This document shows positions 1 to 9,864 of a DNA stretch of 21,048 nt, one piece after another. How positions within the stretch are numbered: position 1 is the stretch's first letter; each line of letters begins with the position of its first letter. Position numbers and translations under genes: made by a program. This stretch comes from Liolophura sinensis (Eukaryota; Mollusca; Polyplacophora; Chitonida; Chitonidae): assembly GCF_032854445.1 (NCBI RefSeq), contig NW_027018496.1, forward strand, positions 1-21,048, written 5' to 3'. The notes beneath the pieces are model-generated. The model did no database searches and was not told the origin of the DNA. It saw only the letters and a program-made list of their open reading frames with translations.

Positions 1-550
1 GCCTGGGCTTTTTGCTAATTAAATTCGGCTACATTTACTATGTAATATCGCGACTGGTCATTACTATAGTCAACTTTTGATTATAAGTTATGTGCCCTTC
101 GGTAGCCCTGAAGACGTCAAGTCTTTGGGCCAAGCCCATTTAACTCATCCAGCAATTGTCTTACTTCTAAGTCGAAGACAAACTCAATGTCTTTATCTAC
201 ATGTTGAAAAACCACACCATTTGTATATAAAAAAAACACAAGGTACTTGATACAGTCTGCTGTAAAAAGTATAATTAAACACTGACCCACATCAATAAGG
301 TGCCAAAAGATGCGCAATTGGGCCAGGCATCTTTATCTGTTAAAAAATTGCAAATTTCCTTGGTTTCCATGGAGTAAGAGCCGTTGTTAGGCACGTGATT
401 TTCACATAAATGCTCATTCAATTGTTGCTACAGCCATAAGTGTTGGTCGGAGAGCAACGCGGTTTGCACCATTCGATTTCTCGTCACAAAATACGTCGGA
501 TTAGCCTCTTACTAGTAGCATTGGAACAGTTTTTCCACTTTTGGATTTTT
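1..550 (+). repeat. Monomer 1 (550 bp), A-type
   Basis: AAATTC front, AGT variant, A-type with two extra A in the TATA-side A run, AGTATAATT instead of AGTACAATT, and ATCTTTATCTGTTAAAAAATTG instead of the usual CTCCAGCTGTTG segment. It has TTAGGCAC, a unique GTTGCTACAGCCATAAG, CCTC, an unusual ACTAGTAGCATT, and TTTTGG. The closest relative in the window is monomer 15. Confidence 0.95.
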
Positions 551-675
551 GCCTGGGCTTTTTGCTAATTTAATTCGGCTACATTTACTATGTACCATCG
601 CGACTGGTCATTACTATATTCAACTTTTGATTATAAGTTATTTGCCCTTCGGTAGCCCAGAAGACGTCAAATCTT

Positions 676-688
676 TGGGCCAAGCCCA
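676..688. other. Short perfect hairpin TGGGC-CAA-GCCCA (representative, monomer 2)
   Basis: A 5-bp perfect stem with a 3-base loop lies 13 bp after the GACGTC palindrome (663-668) and recurs in most monomers. It is too short to call a structural element, but it is the clearest dyad in the repeat apart from restriction-site-sized palindromes. Confidence 0.3.
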
Positions 689-773
689 TTTAACTCATCC
701 AGCAATTGTCTTACTTCTAAGTCGAAGACAAACTCAATGTCTTTATCTACATGTTGAAAAACCACACCATTTG

Positions 774-805
774 TATATAAAAAACACAAGGTACTTGAAA
801 CAGTC
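774..805 (+). promoter_or_regulatory. TATA box plus initiator-like CAGTC (representative, monomer 2)
   Basis: TATATAAA begins at 774. An ACAGTC with its second A at 802 lies 28 bp downstream, within the metazoan TATA-to-start range though slightly short of the usual 30. The initiator consensus TCAGTY is matched except at the first base. The same arrangement recurs in most monomers, for example TATA at 1322 with A at 1350. A-type and B-type keep equal spacing because they differ by a base swap between the two elements. Monomers 20, 25 and 30 change CAGTC to CACTC, and monomer 28 changes TATATA to GTGTATA. Transcription is inferred; TATA-like strings are frequent in A+T-rich DNA. Confidence 0.3.
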
Positions 806-939
806 TGCTGTAAAAAGTACAATTAAACACTGACCCACATCAATAAGGTACCAAAAGATGCGCAATTGGGCCAGGCATCTCCAGCTGTTGAAAAATTGCA
901 AATTTCCTTGGTTTCCATGGAGTAAGAGCCGTTGTTAGG

Positions 940-945
940 CACGTG
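940..945. promoter_or_regulatory. E-box palindrome CACGTG (representative, monomer 2)
   Basis: CACGTG lies about 390 bp into almost every monomer, preceded by TTAGG or by CTGGT/CTGGG. The CTGGT form gives GTCACGTGA, a fuller match to class-B bHLH sites. The motif is interrupted in monomer 24 (CACGCTG), reduced to CACATG in 36 and 38, and lost in 35. It could bind bHLH-zip factors. Chance presence in an ancestral monomer is equally possible. Confidence 0.25.
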
Positions 946-1098
946 ATTTTCACATAAATGCTCATTCAATTGTCGCTACAGCCAAAAGTATTGGTCGGAG
1001 AGCAACGCGGTTTGCACCATTCGATTTCTCGTCACAAAATACGTCGGATTAGCCTCTTACCAGCAGCATTGGAACAGTTTTTCCACTTTGGGATTTTT

Positions 1099-1646
1099 GC
1101 CTGGGCTTTTTGCTAATTAAATTCGGCTACATTTACTATGTAATATCGCGACTGGTCATTACTATATTCAACTTTTGATTATAAGTTATGTGCCCTTCGG
1201 TAGCCCAGAAGACGTCAAATCTTTGGGCCAAGCCCATTTAACTCATCCAGCAATTGTCTTACTTCTAAGTCGAAGACAAACTCAATGTCTTTATCTACAT
1301 GTTGAAAAACCACACCATTTGTATATAAAAAACACAAGGTACTTGATACAGTCTGCTGTAAAAAGCACAATTAAACACTGACCCACATCAATAAGGTGCC
1401 AAAAGATGCGCAATTGGGCCAGGCATCTCCAGCTGTTGAAAAATTGCAAATTTCCTTGGTTTCCATGGAGTAAGAGCCGTTGTTAGGCACGTGATTTTCA
1501 CATAAATGCTCATTCAATTGTAGCTACAGCCATAAGTGTTGGTCGGAGAGCAACGCGGTTTGCACCATTCGATTTCTCGTCACAAAATACGTCGGATTAG
1601 CCTCTTACCAGCAGCATTGGAACAGTTTTTCCACTTTGGGATTTTT
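1099..1646 (+). repeat. Monomer 3 (548 bp), trimer slot-3-like
   Basis: AAATTC front, ATT, A-type, AGCACAATT, TTAGGCAC, tagct/ataag, CCTC...CATT, TTTGGG. AGCACAATT ties it to monomers 6, 9, 12 and 13. Confidence 0.95.
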
Positions 1647-2194
1647 GCCTGGGCTTTTTGCTAATTCAGTTCGGCTACATTTACTATGTAATATCGCGAC
1701 TGGTCATTACTATATTCAACTTTTGATTATAAGTTATGTGCCCTTCGGTAGCCCAGAAGACGTCAAATCTTTGGGCCAAGCCCATTTAACTCATCCAGCA
1801 ATTGTCTTACTTCTAAGTCGAAGACAAACTCAATGTCTTTATCTACATGTTGAAAAACCACACCATTTGTATATAAAAACAACAAGGTACTTGATACAGC
1901 CTGCTGTAAAAAGTACAATTGAACACTGACCCACATCAATAAGGTGCCAAAAGATGCGCAATTGGGCCAGGCATCTCCAGCTGTTGAAAAATTGCAAATT
2001 TCCTTGGTTTCCATGGAGTAAGAGCCGTTGTTAGGCACGTGATTTTCACATAAATGGACATTCAATTGTCGCTACAGCCAAAAGTATTGGTTGGAGAGCA
2101 ACGCGGTTTGCACCATTCGATTTCTCGTCACAAAATACGTCGGATTAGCTTCTTACCAGCAGTATTGGAACAGTTTTTCCACTTTTGGATTTTT
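1647..2194 (+). repeat. Monomer 4 (548 bp), B-type, trimer slot 1
   Basis: Front AATTCAGTTCGG, ATT, B-type, a private ACAGCCTG, TTAGGCAC, a private AATGGACATTC, cgct/aaaag followed by GGTTGG, CTTC...TATT, TTTTGG. First B-type copy in the window. Confidence 0.95.
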
Positions 2195-2742
2195 GCCTGG
2201 GCTTTTTGCTAATTAAATTCGGCTACATTTACTATGTAATATCGCGACTGGTCATTACTATAGTCAACTTTTGATTATAAGTTATGTGCCCTTCGGTAGC
2301 CCAGAAGACGTCAAATCTTTGGGCCAAGCCCATTTAACTCATCCAGCAATTGTCTTACTTCTAAGTCGAAGACAAACTCAATGTCTTTATCTACATGTTG
2401 AAAAACCACACCATTTGTATATAAAAAACACAAGGTACTTGATACAGTCTGCTGTAAAAAGTACAATTAAACACTGACCCACATCAATAAGGTGCCAAAA
2501 GATGCGCAATTGGGCCAGGCATCTCCAGCTGTTGAAAAATTGCAAATTTCCTTGGTTTCCATGGAGTAAGAGCCGTTGCTGGTCACGTGATTTTCACATA
2601 AATGCTCATTCAATTGTCGCTACAGCCAAAAGTATTGGTCGGAGAGCAACGCGGTTTGCACCATTCGATTTCTCGTCACAAAATACGTCGGATTAGCTTC
2701 TTACCAGCAGTATTGGAACAGTTTTTCCACTTTGGGATTTTT
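2195..2742 (+). repeat. Monomer 5 (548 bp), A-type, trimer slot 2
   Basis: AAATTC front, AGT, A-type, CTGGTCACGTG, cgct/aaaag with GGTCGG, CTTC...TATT, TTTGGG. Closest to monomers 8, 11 and 14. Confidence 0.95.
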
Positions 2743-3290
2743 GCCTGGGCTTTTTGCTAATTCAATTTGGCTACATTTACTATGTAATATCGCGACTGGT
2801 CATTACTATATTCAGCTTTTGATTATAAGTTATGTGCCCTTCGGTAGCCCAGAAGACGTCAAATCTTTGGGCCAAGCCCATTTAACTCATCCAGCAATTA
2901 TCTTACTTCTAAGTCGAAGACAAACTCAATGTCTTTATCTACATGTTGAAAAACCACACCATTTGTATATAAAAAACACAAGGTACTTGATACAGTCTGC
3001 TGTAAAAAGCACAATTAAACACTGACCCACATCAATAAGGTGCCAAAAGATGCGCAATTGGGCCAGGCATCTCCAGCTGTTGAAAAATTGCAAATTTCCT
3101 TGGTTTCCATGGAGTAAGAGCCGTTGTTAGGCACGTGATTTTCACATAAATGCTCATTCAATTGTAGCTACAGCCATAAGTGTTGGTCGGAGAGCAACGC
3201 GGTTTGCACCATTCGATTTCTCGTCACAAAATACGTCGGATTAGCCTCTTACCAGCAGCATTGGAACAGTTTTTCCACTTTTGGATTTTT
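2743..3290 (+). repeat. Monomer 6 (548 bp), A-type, trimer slot 3
   Basis: Front AATTCAATTTGG (shared only with monomer 29), TTCAGC (shared with 12), a private CAATTATC, AGCACAATT, TTAGGCAC, tagct/ataag, CCTC...CATT, TTTTGG. Confidence 0.95.
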
Positions 3291-3838
3291 GCCTGGGCTT
3301 TTTGCTAATTCAATTCGGCTACATTTACTATGTAATATCGCGACTGGTCATTACTATATTCAACTTTTGATTATAAGTTATGTGCCCTTCGGTAGCCCAG
3401 AAGACGTCAAATCTTTGGGCCAAGCCCATTTAACTCATCCAGCAATTGTCTTACTTTTAAGTCGAAGACAAACTCAATGTCTTTATCTACATGTTGAAAA
3501 ACCACACCATTTGTATATAAAAACAACAAGGTACTTGATACAGTCTGCTGTAAAAAGTACAATTGAACACTGACCCACATCAATAAGGTGCCAAAAGATG
3601 CGCAATTGGGCCAGGCATCTCCAGCTGTTGAAAAATTGCAAATTTCCTTGGTTTCCATGGAGTAAGAGCCGTTGTTAGGCACGTGATTTTCACATAAATG
3701 CTCATTCAATTGTCGCTACAGCCAAAAGTATTGGTTGGAGAGCAACGCGGTTTGCACCATTCGATTTCTCGTCACAAAATACGTCGGATTAGCTTCTTAC
3801 CAGCAGTATTGGAACAGTTTTTCCACTTTTGGATTTTT
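3291..3838 (+). repeat. Monomer 7 (548 bp), B-type, trimer slot 1
   Basis: CAATTC front, ATT, CTTTTAAGTCG (shared only with monomer 10), B-type, TTAGGCAC, cgct/aaaag with GGTTGG, CTTC...TATT, TTTTGG. Confidence 0.95.
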
Positions 3839-4384
3839 GCCTGGGCTTTTTGCTAATTCAATTCGGCTACATTTACTATGTAAATCGCGGACTGGTCATT
3901 ACTATAGTCAACTTTTGATTATAAGTTATGTGCCCTTCGGTAGCCCAGAAGACGTCAAATCTTTGGGCCAAGCCCATTTAACTCATCCAGCAATTGTCTT
4001 ACTTCTAAGTCGAAGACAAACTCAATGTCTTTATCTACATGTTGAAAAACCACACCATTTGTATATAAAAAACACAAGGTACTTGATACAGTCTGCTGTA
4101 AAAAGTACAATTAAACACTGACCCACATCAATAAGGTGCCAAAGATGCGCAATTGGGCCAGGCATCTCAGCTGTTGAAAAATTGCAAATTTCCTTGGTTT
4201 TCATGGAGTAAGAGCCGTTGCTGGTCACGTGATTTTCACATAAATGCTCATTCAATTGTCGCTACAGCCAAAAGTATTGGTCGGAGAGCAACGCGGTTTG
4301 CACCATTCGATTTCTCGTCACAAAATACGTCGGATTAGCTTCTTACCAGCAGTATTGGAACAGTGTTTCCACTTTGGGATTTTT
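3839..4384 (+). repeat. Monomer 8 (546 bp), A-type, trimer slot 2
   Basis: CAATTC front, GTAAATCGCGGAC, AGT, A-type, CTGGTCACGTG, cgct/aaaag, CTTC...TATT, TTTGGG. One-base losses occur in GCCAAAGATG and CATCTCAGC, and TTTTCATGG removes the usual CCATGG. Isolated one-base indels become common from this copy onward. Confidence 0.95.
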
Positions 4385-4933
4385 GCCTGGGCTTTTTGCT
4401 AATTAAATTCGGCTACATTTACTATGTAATATCGCGACTGGTCATTACTATATTCAACTTTTGATTATAAGTTATGTGCCCTTCGGTAGCCCAGAAGACG
4501 TCAAATCTTTGGGCCAAGCCCATTTAACCTCATCCAGCAATTGTCTTACTTCTAAGTCGAAGACAAACTCAATGTCTTTATCTACATGTTGAAAAAACCA
4601 CACCATTTGTATATAAAAAACACAAGGTACTTGATACAGTCTGCTGTAAAAAGCACAATTAAACACTGACCCACATCAATAGGTGCCAAAAGATGCGCAA
4701 TTGGGCCAGGCATCTCCAGCTGTTGAAAAATTGCAAATTTCCTTGGTTTCCATGGAGTAAGAGCCGTTGTTAGGCACGTGATTTTCACATAAATGCTCAT
4801 TCAATTGTAGCTACAGCCATAAGTGTTGGTCGGAGAGCAACGCGGTTTGCACCATTCGATTTCTCGTCACAAAATACGTCGGATTAGCCTCTTACCAGCA
4901 GCATTGGAACAGTTTTTCCACTTTTGGATTTTT
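4385..4933 (+). repeat. Monomer 9 (549 bp), A-type, trimer slot 3
   Basis: AAATTC front, ATT, an extra C in TAACCTCATCC, an extra A in the GAAAAAACC run, AGCACAATT, a lost A in CAATAGGTG, TTAGGCAC, tagct/ataag, CCTC...CATT, TTTTGG. Confidence 0.95.
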
Positions 4934-5480
4934 GCCTGGGCTTTTAGCTAATTCAATTCGGCTACATTTACTATGTAATATCGCGACTGGTCATTACTAT
5001 ATTCAACTTTTGATTATAAGTTATGTGCCCTTCGGTAGCCCAGAAGACGGTCAAATCTTTGGGCCAAGCCCATTTAACTCATCCAGCAATTGTCTTACTT
5101 TTAAGTCGAAGACAAACTCAATGTCTTTATCTACATGTTGAAAAACCACACCATTTGTATATAAAAACAACAAGGTACTTGATACAGTCTGCTGTAAAAA
5201 GTACAATTGAACACTGACCCACATCAATAAGGTGCCAAAAGATGCGCAATTGGGCCAGGCATCTCCAGCTGTTGAAAAATTGCAAATTTCCTTGGTTTCC
5301 ATGGAGTAAGAGCCGTTGTTAGGCACGTGATTTTCACATAAATGCTCATTTCAATTGTCGCTACAGCCAAAAGTATTGGTTGGAGAGCACGCGGTTTGCA
5401 CCATTCGATTTCTCGTCACAAAATACGTCGGATTAGCTTCTTACAGCAGTATTGGAACAGTTTTTCCACTTTTGGATTTT
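4934..5480 (+). repeat. Monomer 10 (547 bp), B-type, trimer slot 1
   Basis: CTTTTAGC front with CAATTC, ATT, GACGGTC (breaks GACGTC), CTTTTAAGTCG as in monomer 7, B-type, TTAGGCAC, cgct/aaaag with GGTTGG, CTTC...TATT. One-base losses occur in GAGCACGCGG and TTACAGCAG. Confidence 0.95.
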
Positions 5481-6030
5481 GCCTGGGCTTTTTGCTAATT
5501 CAATTCGGCTACATTTACTATGTAATATCGCGGACTGGTCATTACTATAGTCAACTTTTGATTATAAGTTATGTGCCCTTCGGTAGCCCAGAAGACGTCA
5601 AATCTTTGGGCCAAGCCCATTTAACTCATCCAGCAATTGTCTTACTTCTAAGTCGAAGGACAAACTCAATGTCTTATCTACATGTTGAAAACCACACACC
5701 ATTTGTATATAAAAAACACAAGGTACTTGATACAGTCTGCTGTAAAAAGTACAATTAAACACTGACCCACATCAATAAGGTGCCAAAAGATGCGCAATTG
5801 GGCCAGGCATCTCCAGCTGTTGAAAAATTGCAAATTTCCTTGGTTTCCATGGAGTAAGAGCCGTTGCTGGTCACGTGATTTTCACATAAATGCTCTTTCA
5901 ATTGTCGCTTACAGCCAAAAGTATTGGTCGGAGAGCAACGCGGTTTGCACCATTCGATTTCTCGTCACAAAATACGTCGGATAAGCTACTTTTGAGCAGT
6001 ATTGGAACAGTTTTTCCACTTGGGATTTTT
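5481..6030 (+). repeat. Monomer 11 (550 bp), A-type, trimer slot 2
   Basis: CAATTC front, CGCGGAC, AGT, an extra G in CGAAGGACAAAC (also in monomer 29), CTGGTCACGTG, GTCGCTTACAG, and a locally altered GATAAGCTACTTTTGAGCAG near its end. It is one of the most indel-rich copies. Confidence 0.95.
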
Positions 6031-6579
6031 GCCTGGGCTTTTTGCGAATTAAATTCGGCTACATTTACTATGTAATATCGCGACTGGTCATATACTATAT
6101 TCAGCTTTTGATTATAAGTTATGTGCCTTCGGTAGCCCAGAAGACGTCAAATCTTTGGGCCAAGCCCATTTAACTCATCCAGCAATTGTCTTACTTCTAA
6201 GTCGAAGACAAACTCAATGTCTTTATCTACATGTTGAAAAACCACACCATTTGTATATTAAAAAACACCAAGGTACTGATACAGTCTGCTGTAAAAGCAC
6301 AATTAAACACTGACCCACATCAATAAGGTACCAAAAGATGCGCAATTGGGCCAGGGATCTTCATCTGTTGAGAAATTGCAAATTTCTTTGGTTTCCATGG
6401 AGTAAGAGCCGTTGTTAGGCACGTGATTTTCACATAAATGCTCATTCAATTGTAGCTACAGCCATAAGTGTTGGTCGGAGAGCAAACGCGGTTTGCACCA
6501 TTCGATTTCTCGTCACAAAATACGTCGGATTAGCCTCTTACCAGCAGCATTGGAACAGTTTTTCCACTTTTGGATTTTT
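6031..6579 (+). repeat. Monomer 12 (549 bp), A-type, trimer slot 3 with altered middle
   Basis: GCGAATTAAATTC front, TTCAGC as in monomer 6, TATATTAAAAAACACC (altered TATA region), AGCACAATT, AAGGTACC, then GGGATCTTCATCTGTTGAG recalling the ATCTTCATCTG of monomer 15. It has TTAGGCAC, tagct/ataag, CCTC...CATT. A mosaic origin of the middle segment is likely. Confidence 0.93.
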
Positions 6580-7125
6580 GCCTGGTCTTTTTGCTAATTA
6601 AATTCGGCTACATTTACTATGTAATATCGCGACTGGTCATTACTATATTTCAACTTTTGATTATAAGTTATGTGCCCTTCGGTAGCCCAGAAGACGTCAA
6701 ATCTTTGGGCCAAGCCCATTTAACTCATCCAGCAATTGTCTTACTTCTAAGTCGAAGACAAACTCAATGTCTTTATCTACATGTTGAAAAACCACACCAT
6801 TTGTATATAAAAAACACAAGGTACTTGATACAGTCTGCTGTAAAAAGCACAATTAAACACTGACCCCACATCATAAGGTGCCAAAAGATGCGCAATTGGG
6901 CCAGGCATCTCCAGCTGTTGAAAAATTGCAAATTTCCTTGTTTCCATGGAGTAAGAGCCGTTGTTAGGCACGTGATTTTCACATAAATGCTCATTCAATT
7001 GTAGCTACAGCCAAAGTATTGGTTGGAGAGCAACGCGGTTTGCACCATTCGATTTCTCGTCACAAAATACGTCGGATTAACTTCTTACCAGCAGTATTGG
7101 AACAGTTTTTCCACTTTGGATTTCT
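6580..7125 (+). repeat. Monomer 13 (546 bp), chimera of trimer slots 3 and 1
   Basis: CCTGGTC front and slot-3 markers to GTAGCTACAG (AGCACAATT, TTAGGCAC). It then switches to slot-1 markers: CCAAAGTATTGGTTGG, CTTC...TATT. The switch lies near 7009-7020. Confidence 0.93.
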
Positions 7126-7670
7126 GCCTGGGCTTTTTGCTAATTAAATTCGGCTACATTTACTATGTAATATCGCGACTGGTCATTACTATAGTCAACT
7201 TTTGATTATAAGTTATGTGCCCTTCGGTAGCCCAGAAGACGTCAAATCTTTGGGCCAAGCCATTTAACTCATCCAGCAATTGTCTTACTTCTAGTCGAAG
7301 ACAAAACTCAATGTCTTTATCTACATGTTGAAAAACCACACCATTTGTATATAAGAAACACAAGGTACTTGATACAGTCTGCTGTAAAAAGTACAATTAA
7401 ACACTGACCAAATCAATAAGGTGCCAAAAGATGCGCAATTGGGCCAGGCATCTCCAGCTGTTGAAAAATTGCAAATTTCCTTGGTTTCCATGGAGTAAGA
7501 GCCGTTGCTGGTCACGTGATTTTCACATAAATGCTCATTCAATTGTCGCTACAGCCAAAAGTATTGGTCGGAGAGCAACGCGGTTTGCACCATTCGATTT
7601 CTCGTCACAAAATACGTCGGATTAGCTTCTTACCAGCAGTATTGGAACAGTTTTTCCACTTTGGATTTTT
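7126..7670 (+). repeat. Monomer 14 (545 bp), trimer slot-2-like
   Basis: AAATTC front, AGT, A-type with TATATAAGAAAC, GACCAAATC, CTGGTCACGTG, cgct/aaaag, CTTC...TATT. It ends the run of slot-2 copies. Confidence 0.95.
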
Positions 7671-8218
7671 GCCTGGGCTTTTTGCTAATTAAATTCGGCT
7701 ACATTTACTATGTAATATCGCGACTGGTCATTACTATAGTCAACTTTTGATTATAAGTTATGTGCCCTTCGGTAGCCCAGAAGACGTCAAATCTTTGGGC
7801 CAAGCCCATTTAACTCATCCAGCAATTGTCTTACTTCTAAGTCGAAGACAAACTCAATGTCTTTATCTACATGTTGAAAAAACCACACCATTTGTATATA
7901 AAAAACACAAGGTACTTGATACAGTCTGCTGTAAAAAGTATAATTAAACACTGACCCACATCAATAAGGTGCCAAAAGATGCGCAATTGGGCCAGGCATC
8001 TTCATCTGTTAAAAATTGCAAATTTCCTGGTTTCCATGGAGTAAGAGCCGTTGTTAGGCACGTGATTTTCACATAAATGCTCATTCAAATTGTAGCTACA
8101 GCCATAAGTGTTGGTCGGAGAGCAACGCGGTTTGCACCATTCGATTTCTCGTCACAAAATACGTCGGATTAGCCTCTTACCAGCAGCATTGGAACAGTTT
8201 TTCCACTTTTGGATTTTT
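7671..8218 (+). repeat. Monomer 15 (548 bp), relative of monomer 1
   Basis: AAATTC front, AGT, AGTATAATT and ATCTTCATCTGTTAAAAATTG, a combination otherwise seen only in monomer 1. It has TTAGGCAC, tagct/ataag, CCTC...CATT, TTTTGG. Confidence 0.95.
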
Positions 8219-8767
8219 GCCTGGGCTTTTTGCTAATTTTATTCGGCTACATTTACTATGTAATATCGCGACTGGTCATTACTATATTCAACTTTTGATT
8301 ATAAGTTATGTGCCCTTCGGTAGCCAGAAGACGTCAAATCTTTGGGCCAAGCCCATTTAACTCATCCAGCAATTGTCTTACTTCTAAGTCGAAGACAAAC
8401 TCAATGTCTTTATCTACATGTTGAAAAACCACACCATTTGTATATAAAAAACACAAGGTACTTGAAACAGTCTGCTGTAAAAAGTACAATTAAACACTGA
8501 CCCACATCAAATAAGGTACCAAAAGATGCGCAATTGGGGCAGGCATCTCCAGCTGTTGAAAAAATTGCAAATTTCCTTGGTTTCCATGGAGTAAGAGCCG
8601 TTGTTAGGCACGTGATTTTCACATAAATGCTCATTCAATTGTAGCTACAGCCATAAGTGTTGTCGGAGAGCAACGCGGGTTTGCACCATTCGATTTCTCG
8701 TCACAAAATACGTCGGATTAGCCTCTTACCAGCAGCATTGAACAGTTTTTCCACTTTTGGGATTTTT
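8219..8767 (+). repeat. Monomer 16 (549 bp), relative of monomer 2
   Basis: Front AATTTTATTCGG, CTTGAAACAG and AAGGTACC as in monomer 2, but TTAGGCAC is followed by tagct/ataag. One-base indels occur in GTAGCCAGAAG, TCAAATAAGG and GTGTTGTCGG. Confidence 0.95.
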
Positions 8768-9314
8768 GCGTGGGCTTTTTGCTAATTAAATTCGGCTACA
8801 TTTACTATGTACCATCGCGACTGGTCATTTACTATATTCAACTTTTGATTATAAGTTATTTGCCCTTCGGTAGCCCAGAAAACTTCAAATCTTTGGGCCA
8901 AGCCATTTAACTCATCCAGCAATTGTCTTACTTCTAAGTCGAAGACAAACTCAATGTCTTTATCTACATGTTGAAAAACCACACCATTTGTATATAAAAA
9001 ACACAAGGTACTTGATACAGTCTGCTGTAAAAAGTACAATTAAACACTGACCCACATCAATAAGGTACCAAAAGATGCGCAATTGGGCAGGCATCTCCAG
9101 CTGTTGAAAAATTGCAAATTTCCTTGGTTTCCATGAGTAAGAGCCGTTGTTAGGCACGTGATTTTCACATAAATGCTCATTCAATTGTCGCTACAGCCAA
9201 AAGTATTGGTCGGAGAGCAACGCGGTTTGCACCATTCGATTTTCTCGTCACAAAATACGTCGGATTAGCCTCTTACCAGCAGCATTGGAACAGTTTTTCC
9301 ACTTTGGGATTTTT
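8768..9314 (+). repeat. Monomer 17 (547 bp), also related to monomer 2
   Basis: GCGTGGGC front, GTACCATCGCG and TTATTTGCCC as in monomer 2, AAAACTTC in place of the GACGTC site, AAGGTACC, CCATGAG (CCATGG lost), TTAGGCAC, cgct/aaaag, CCTC...CATT, TTTGGG. Confidence 0.95.
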
Positions 9315-9864
9315 GCCTGGGCTTTTTGCTAATTCAATTCGGCTACATTTACTATGTAATATCGCGACCTGGTCATTACTATATTCAACTTTTGATTATA
9401 AGTTATGTGCCCTTCGGTAGCCCAGAAGACGTCAAATCTTTGGGCCAAGCCCATTTAAACTCATCCAGCAATTGTCTTACTTCTAAGTCGAAGACAAACT
9501 CAATGTCTTTATCTACATGTTGAAAAACCACACCATTTGTATATAAAAACAACAAGGTACTTGATACAGTCTGCTGTAAAAAGTACAATTGAACACTGAC
9601 CCCACATCAATAAGGTGCCAAAAGATGCGCAATTGGGCCAGGCATCTCCAGCTGTTGAAAAATTGCAAATTTCCTTGGTTTCCATGGAGTAAGAGCCGTT
9701 GCTGGTCACGTGATCTTCACATAAATGCTCATTCAATTGTCGCTACAGCCAAAAGTATTGGTCGGAGAGCAACGCGGTTTGCACCATTCGATTTCTCGTC
9801 ACAAAATACGTCGGATAGTTTCTTACCAGCAGTATTAGAACAGTTTTTCCACTTTGGGATTTTT
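9315..9864 (+). repeat. Monomer 18 (550 bp), B-type with CTGGTCAC
   Basis: CAATTC front, CGCGACCTGG, ATT, B-type, then CTGGTCACGTGATC, cgct/aaaag with GGTCGG, TATT, TTTGGG. First copy to combine B-type with CTGG. It reads like a slot-1 front joined to a slot-2 back. Confidence 0.95.

Larger units (their letters stand above)
551..1098 (+). repeat. Monomer 2 (548 bp), A-type, reference copy
   Basis: Front AATTTAATTCGG, GTACCATCGCG, ATT, TTATTTGCCC, CTTGAAACAG, AAGGTACC, TTAGGCAC, cgct/aaaag, CCTC...CATT, TTTGGG. It has no indels relative to the 548-bp length, so it is used below as reference for motif positions. Monomers 16 and 17 share different parts of this haplotype. Confidence 0.95.
1647..6579 (+). 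repeat. Trimeric higher-order repeat, three units of ~1644 bp (monomers 4-12)
   Basis: Units are 1647-3290, 3291-4933 and 4934-6579. Slot 1 (monomers 4, 7, 10) is B-type and carries TTAGGCAC and GGTTGG. Slot 2 (5, 8, 11) carries the AGT variant and CTGGTCACGTG. Slot 3 (6, 9, 12) carries AGCACAATT, the tagct/ataag marker and CCTC...CATT. Units two and three are closest: monomers 7 and 10 share CTTTTAAGTCG, and 8 and 11 share an extra G in CGCGGACTGG. Monomer 3 already looks like slot 3. Monomers 13-14 continue the order as a chimera and a slot-2 copy, so the influence of this HOR extends to about 7670. Block expansion by unequal exchange is inferred. Confidence 0.88.

Noticed and set aside
650-670. 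Possible CENP-B box around CTTCGGTAGCCCAGAAG
   Set aside because: The TTCG start is present, but the required central A and CGGG of NTTCGNNNNANNCGGGN are missing.
820-832. ATTAAA as a polyadenylation signal
   Set aside because: It lies only about 20 bp after the putative initiator and is lost in B-type copies (ATTGAAC). It is most simply a chance A+T-rich string.
549-833. Forward open frame of 68-97 codons recurring in many monomers (contains SYVPFGSPEDVKSLGQ)
   Set aside because: It recurs only because the DNA repeats. The monomer is not a multiple of three, one-base indels break the frame in many copies, starts differ between copies, and the antisense frame over the same bases is equally open. 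I recognise no protein family.
1763-2065. Reverse-strand open frame of about 70-125 codons (contains TNGVVFQHVDKDIEFVFDLE)
   Set aside because: It looks somewhat protein-like and could be a relic of an ancestral source sequence, but it is frame-shifted by indels in many copies and I recognise no domain. A translated search of the consensus would settle it.
5342-5758. The longest open frame, 138 codons
   Set aside because: Created by joining frames through local one-base indels in monomers 10 and 11. No equivalent exists in the intact monomers.
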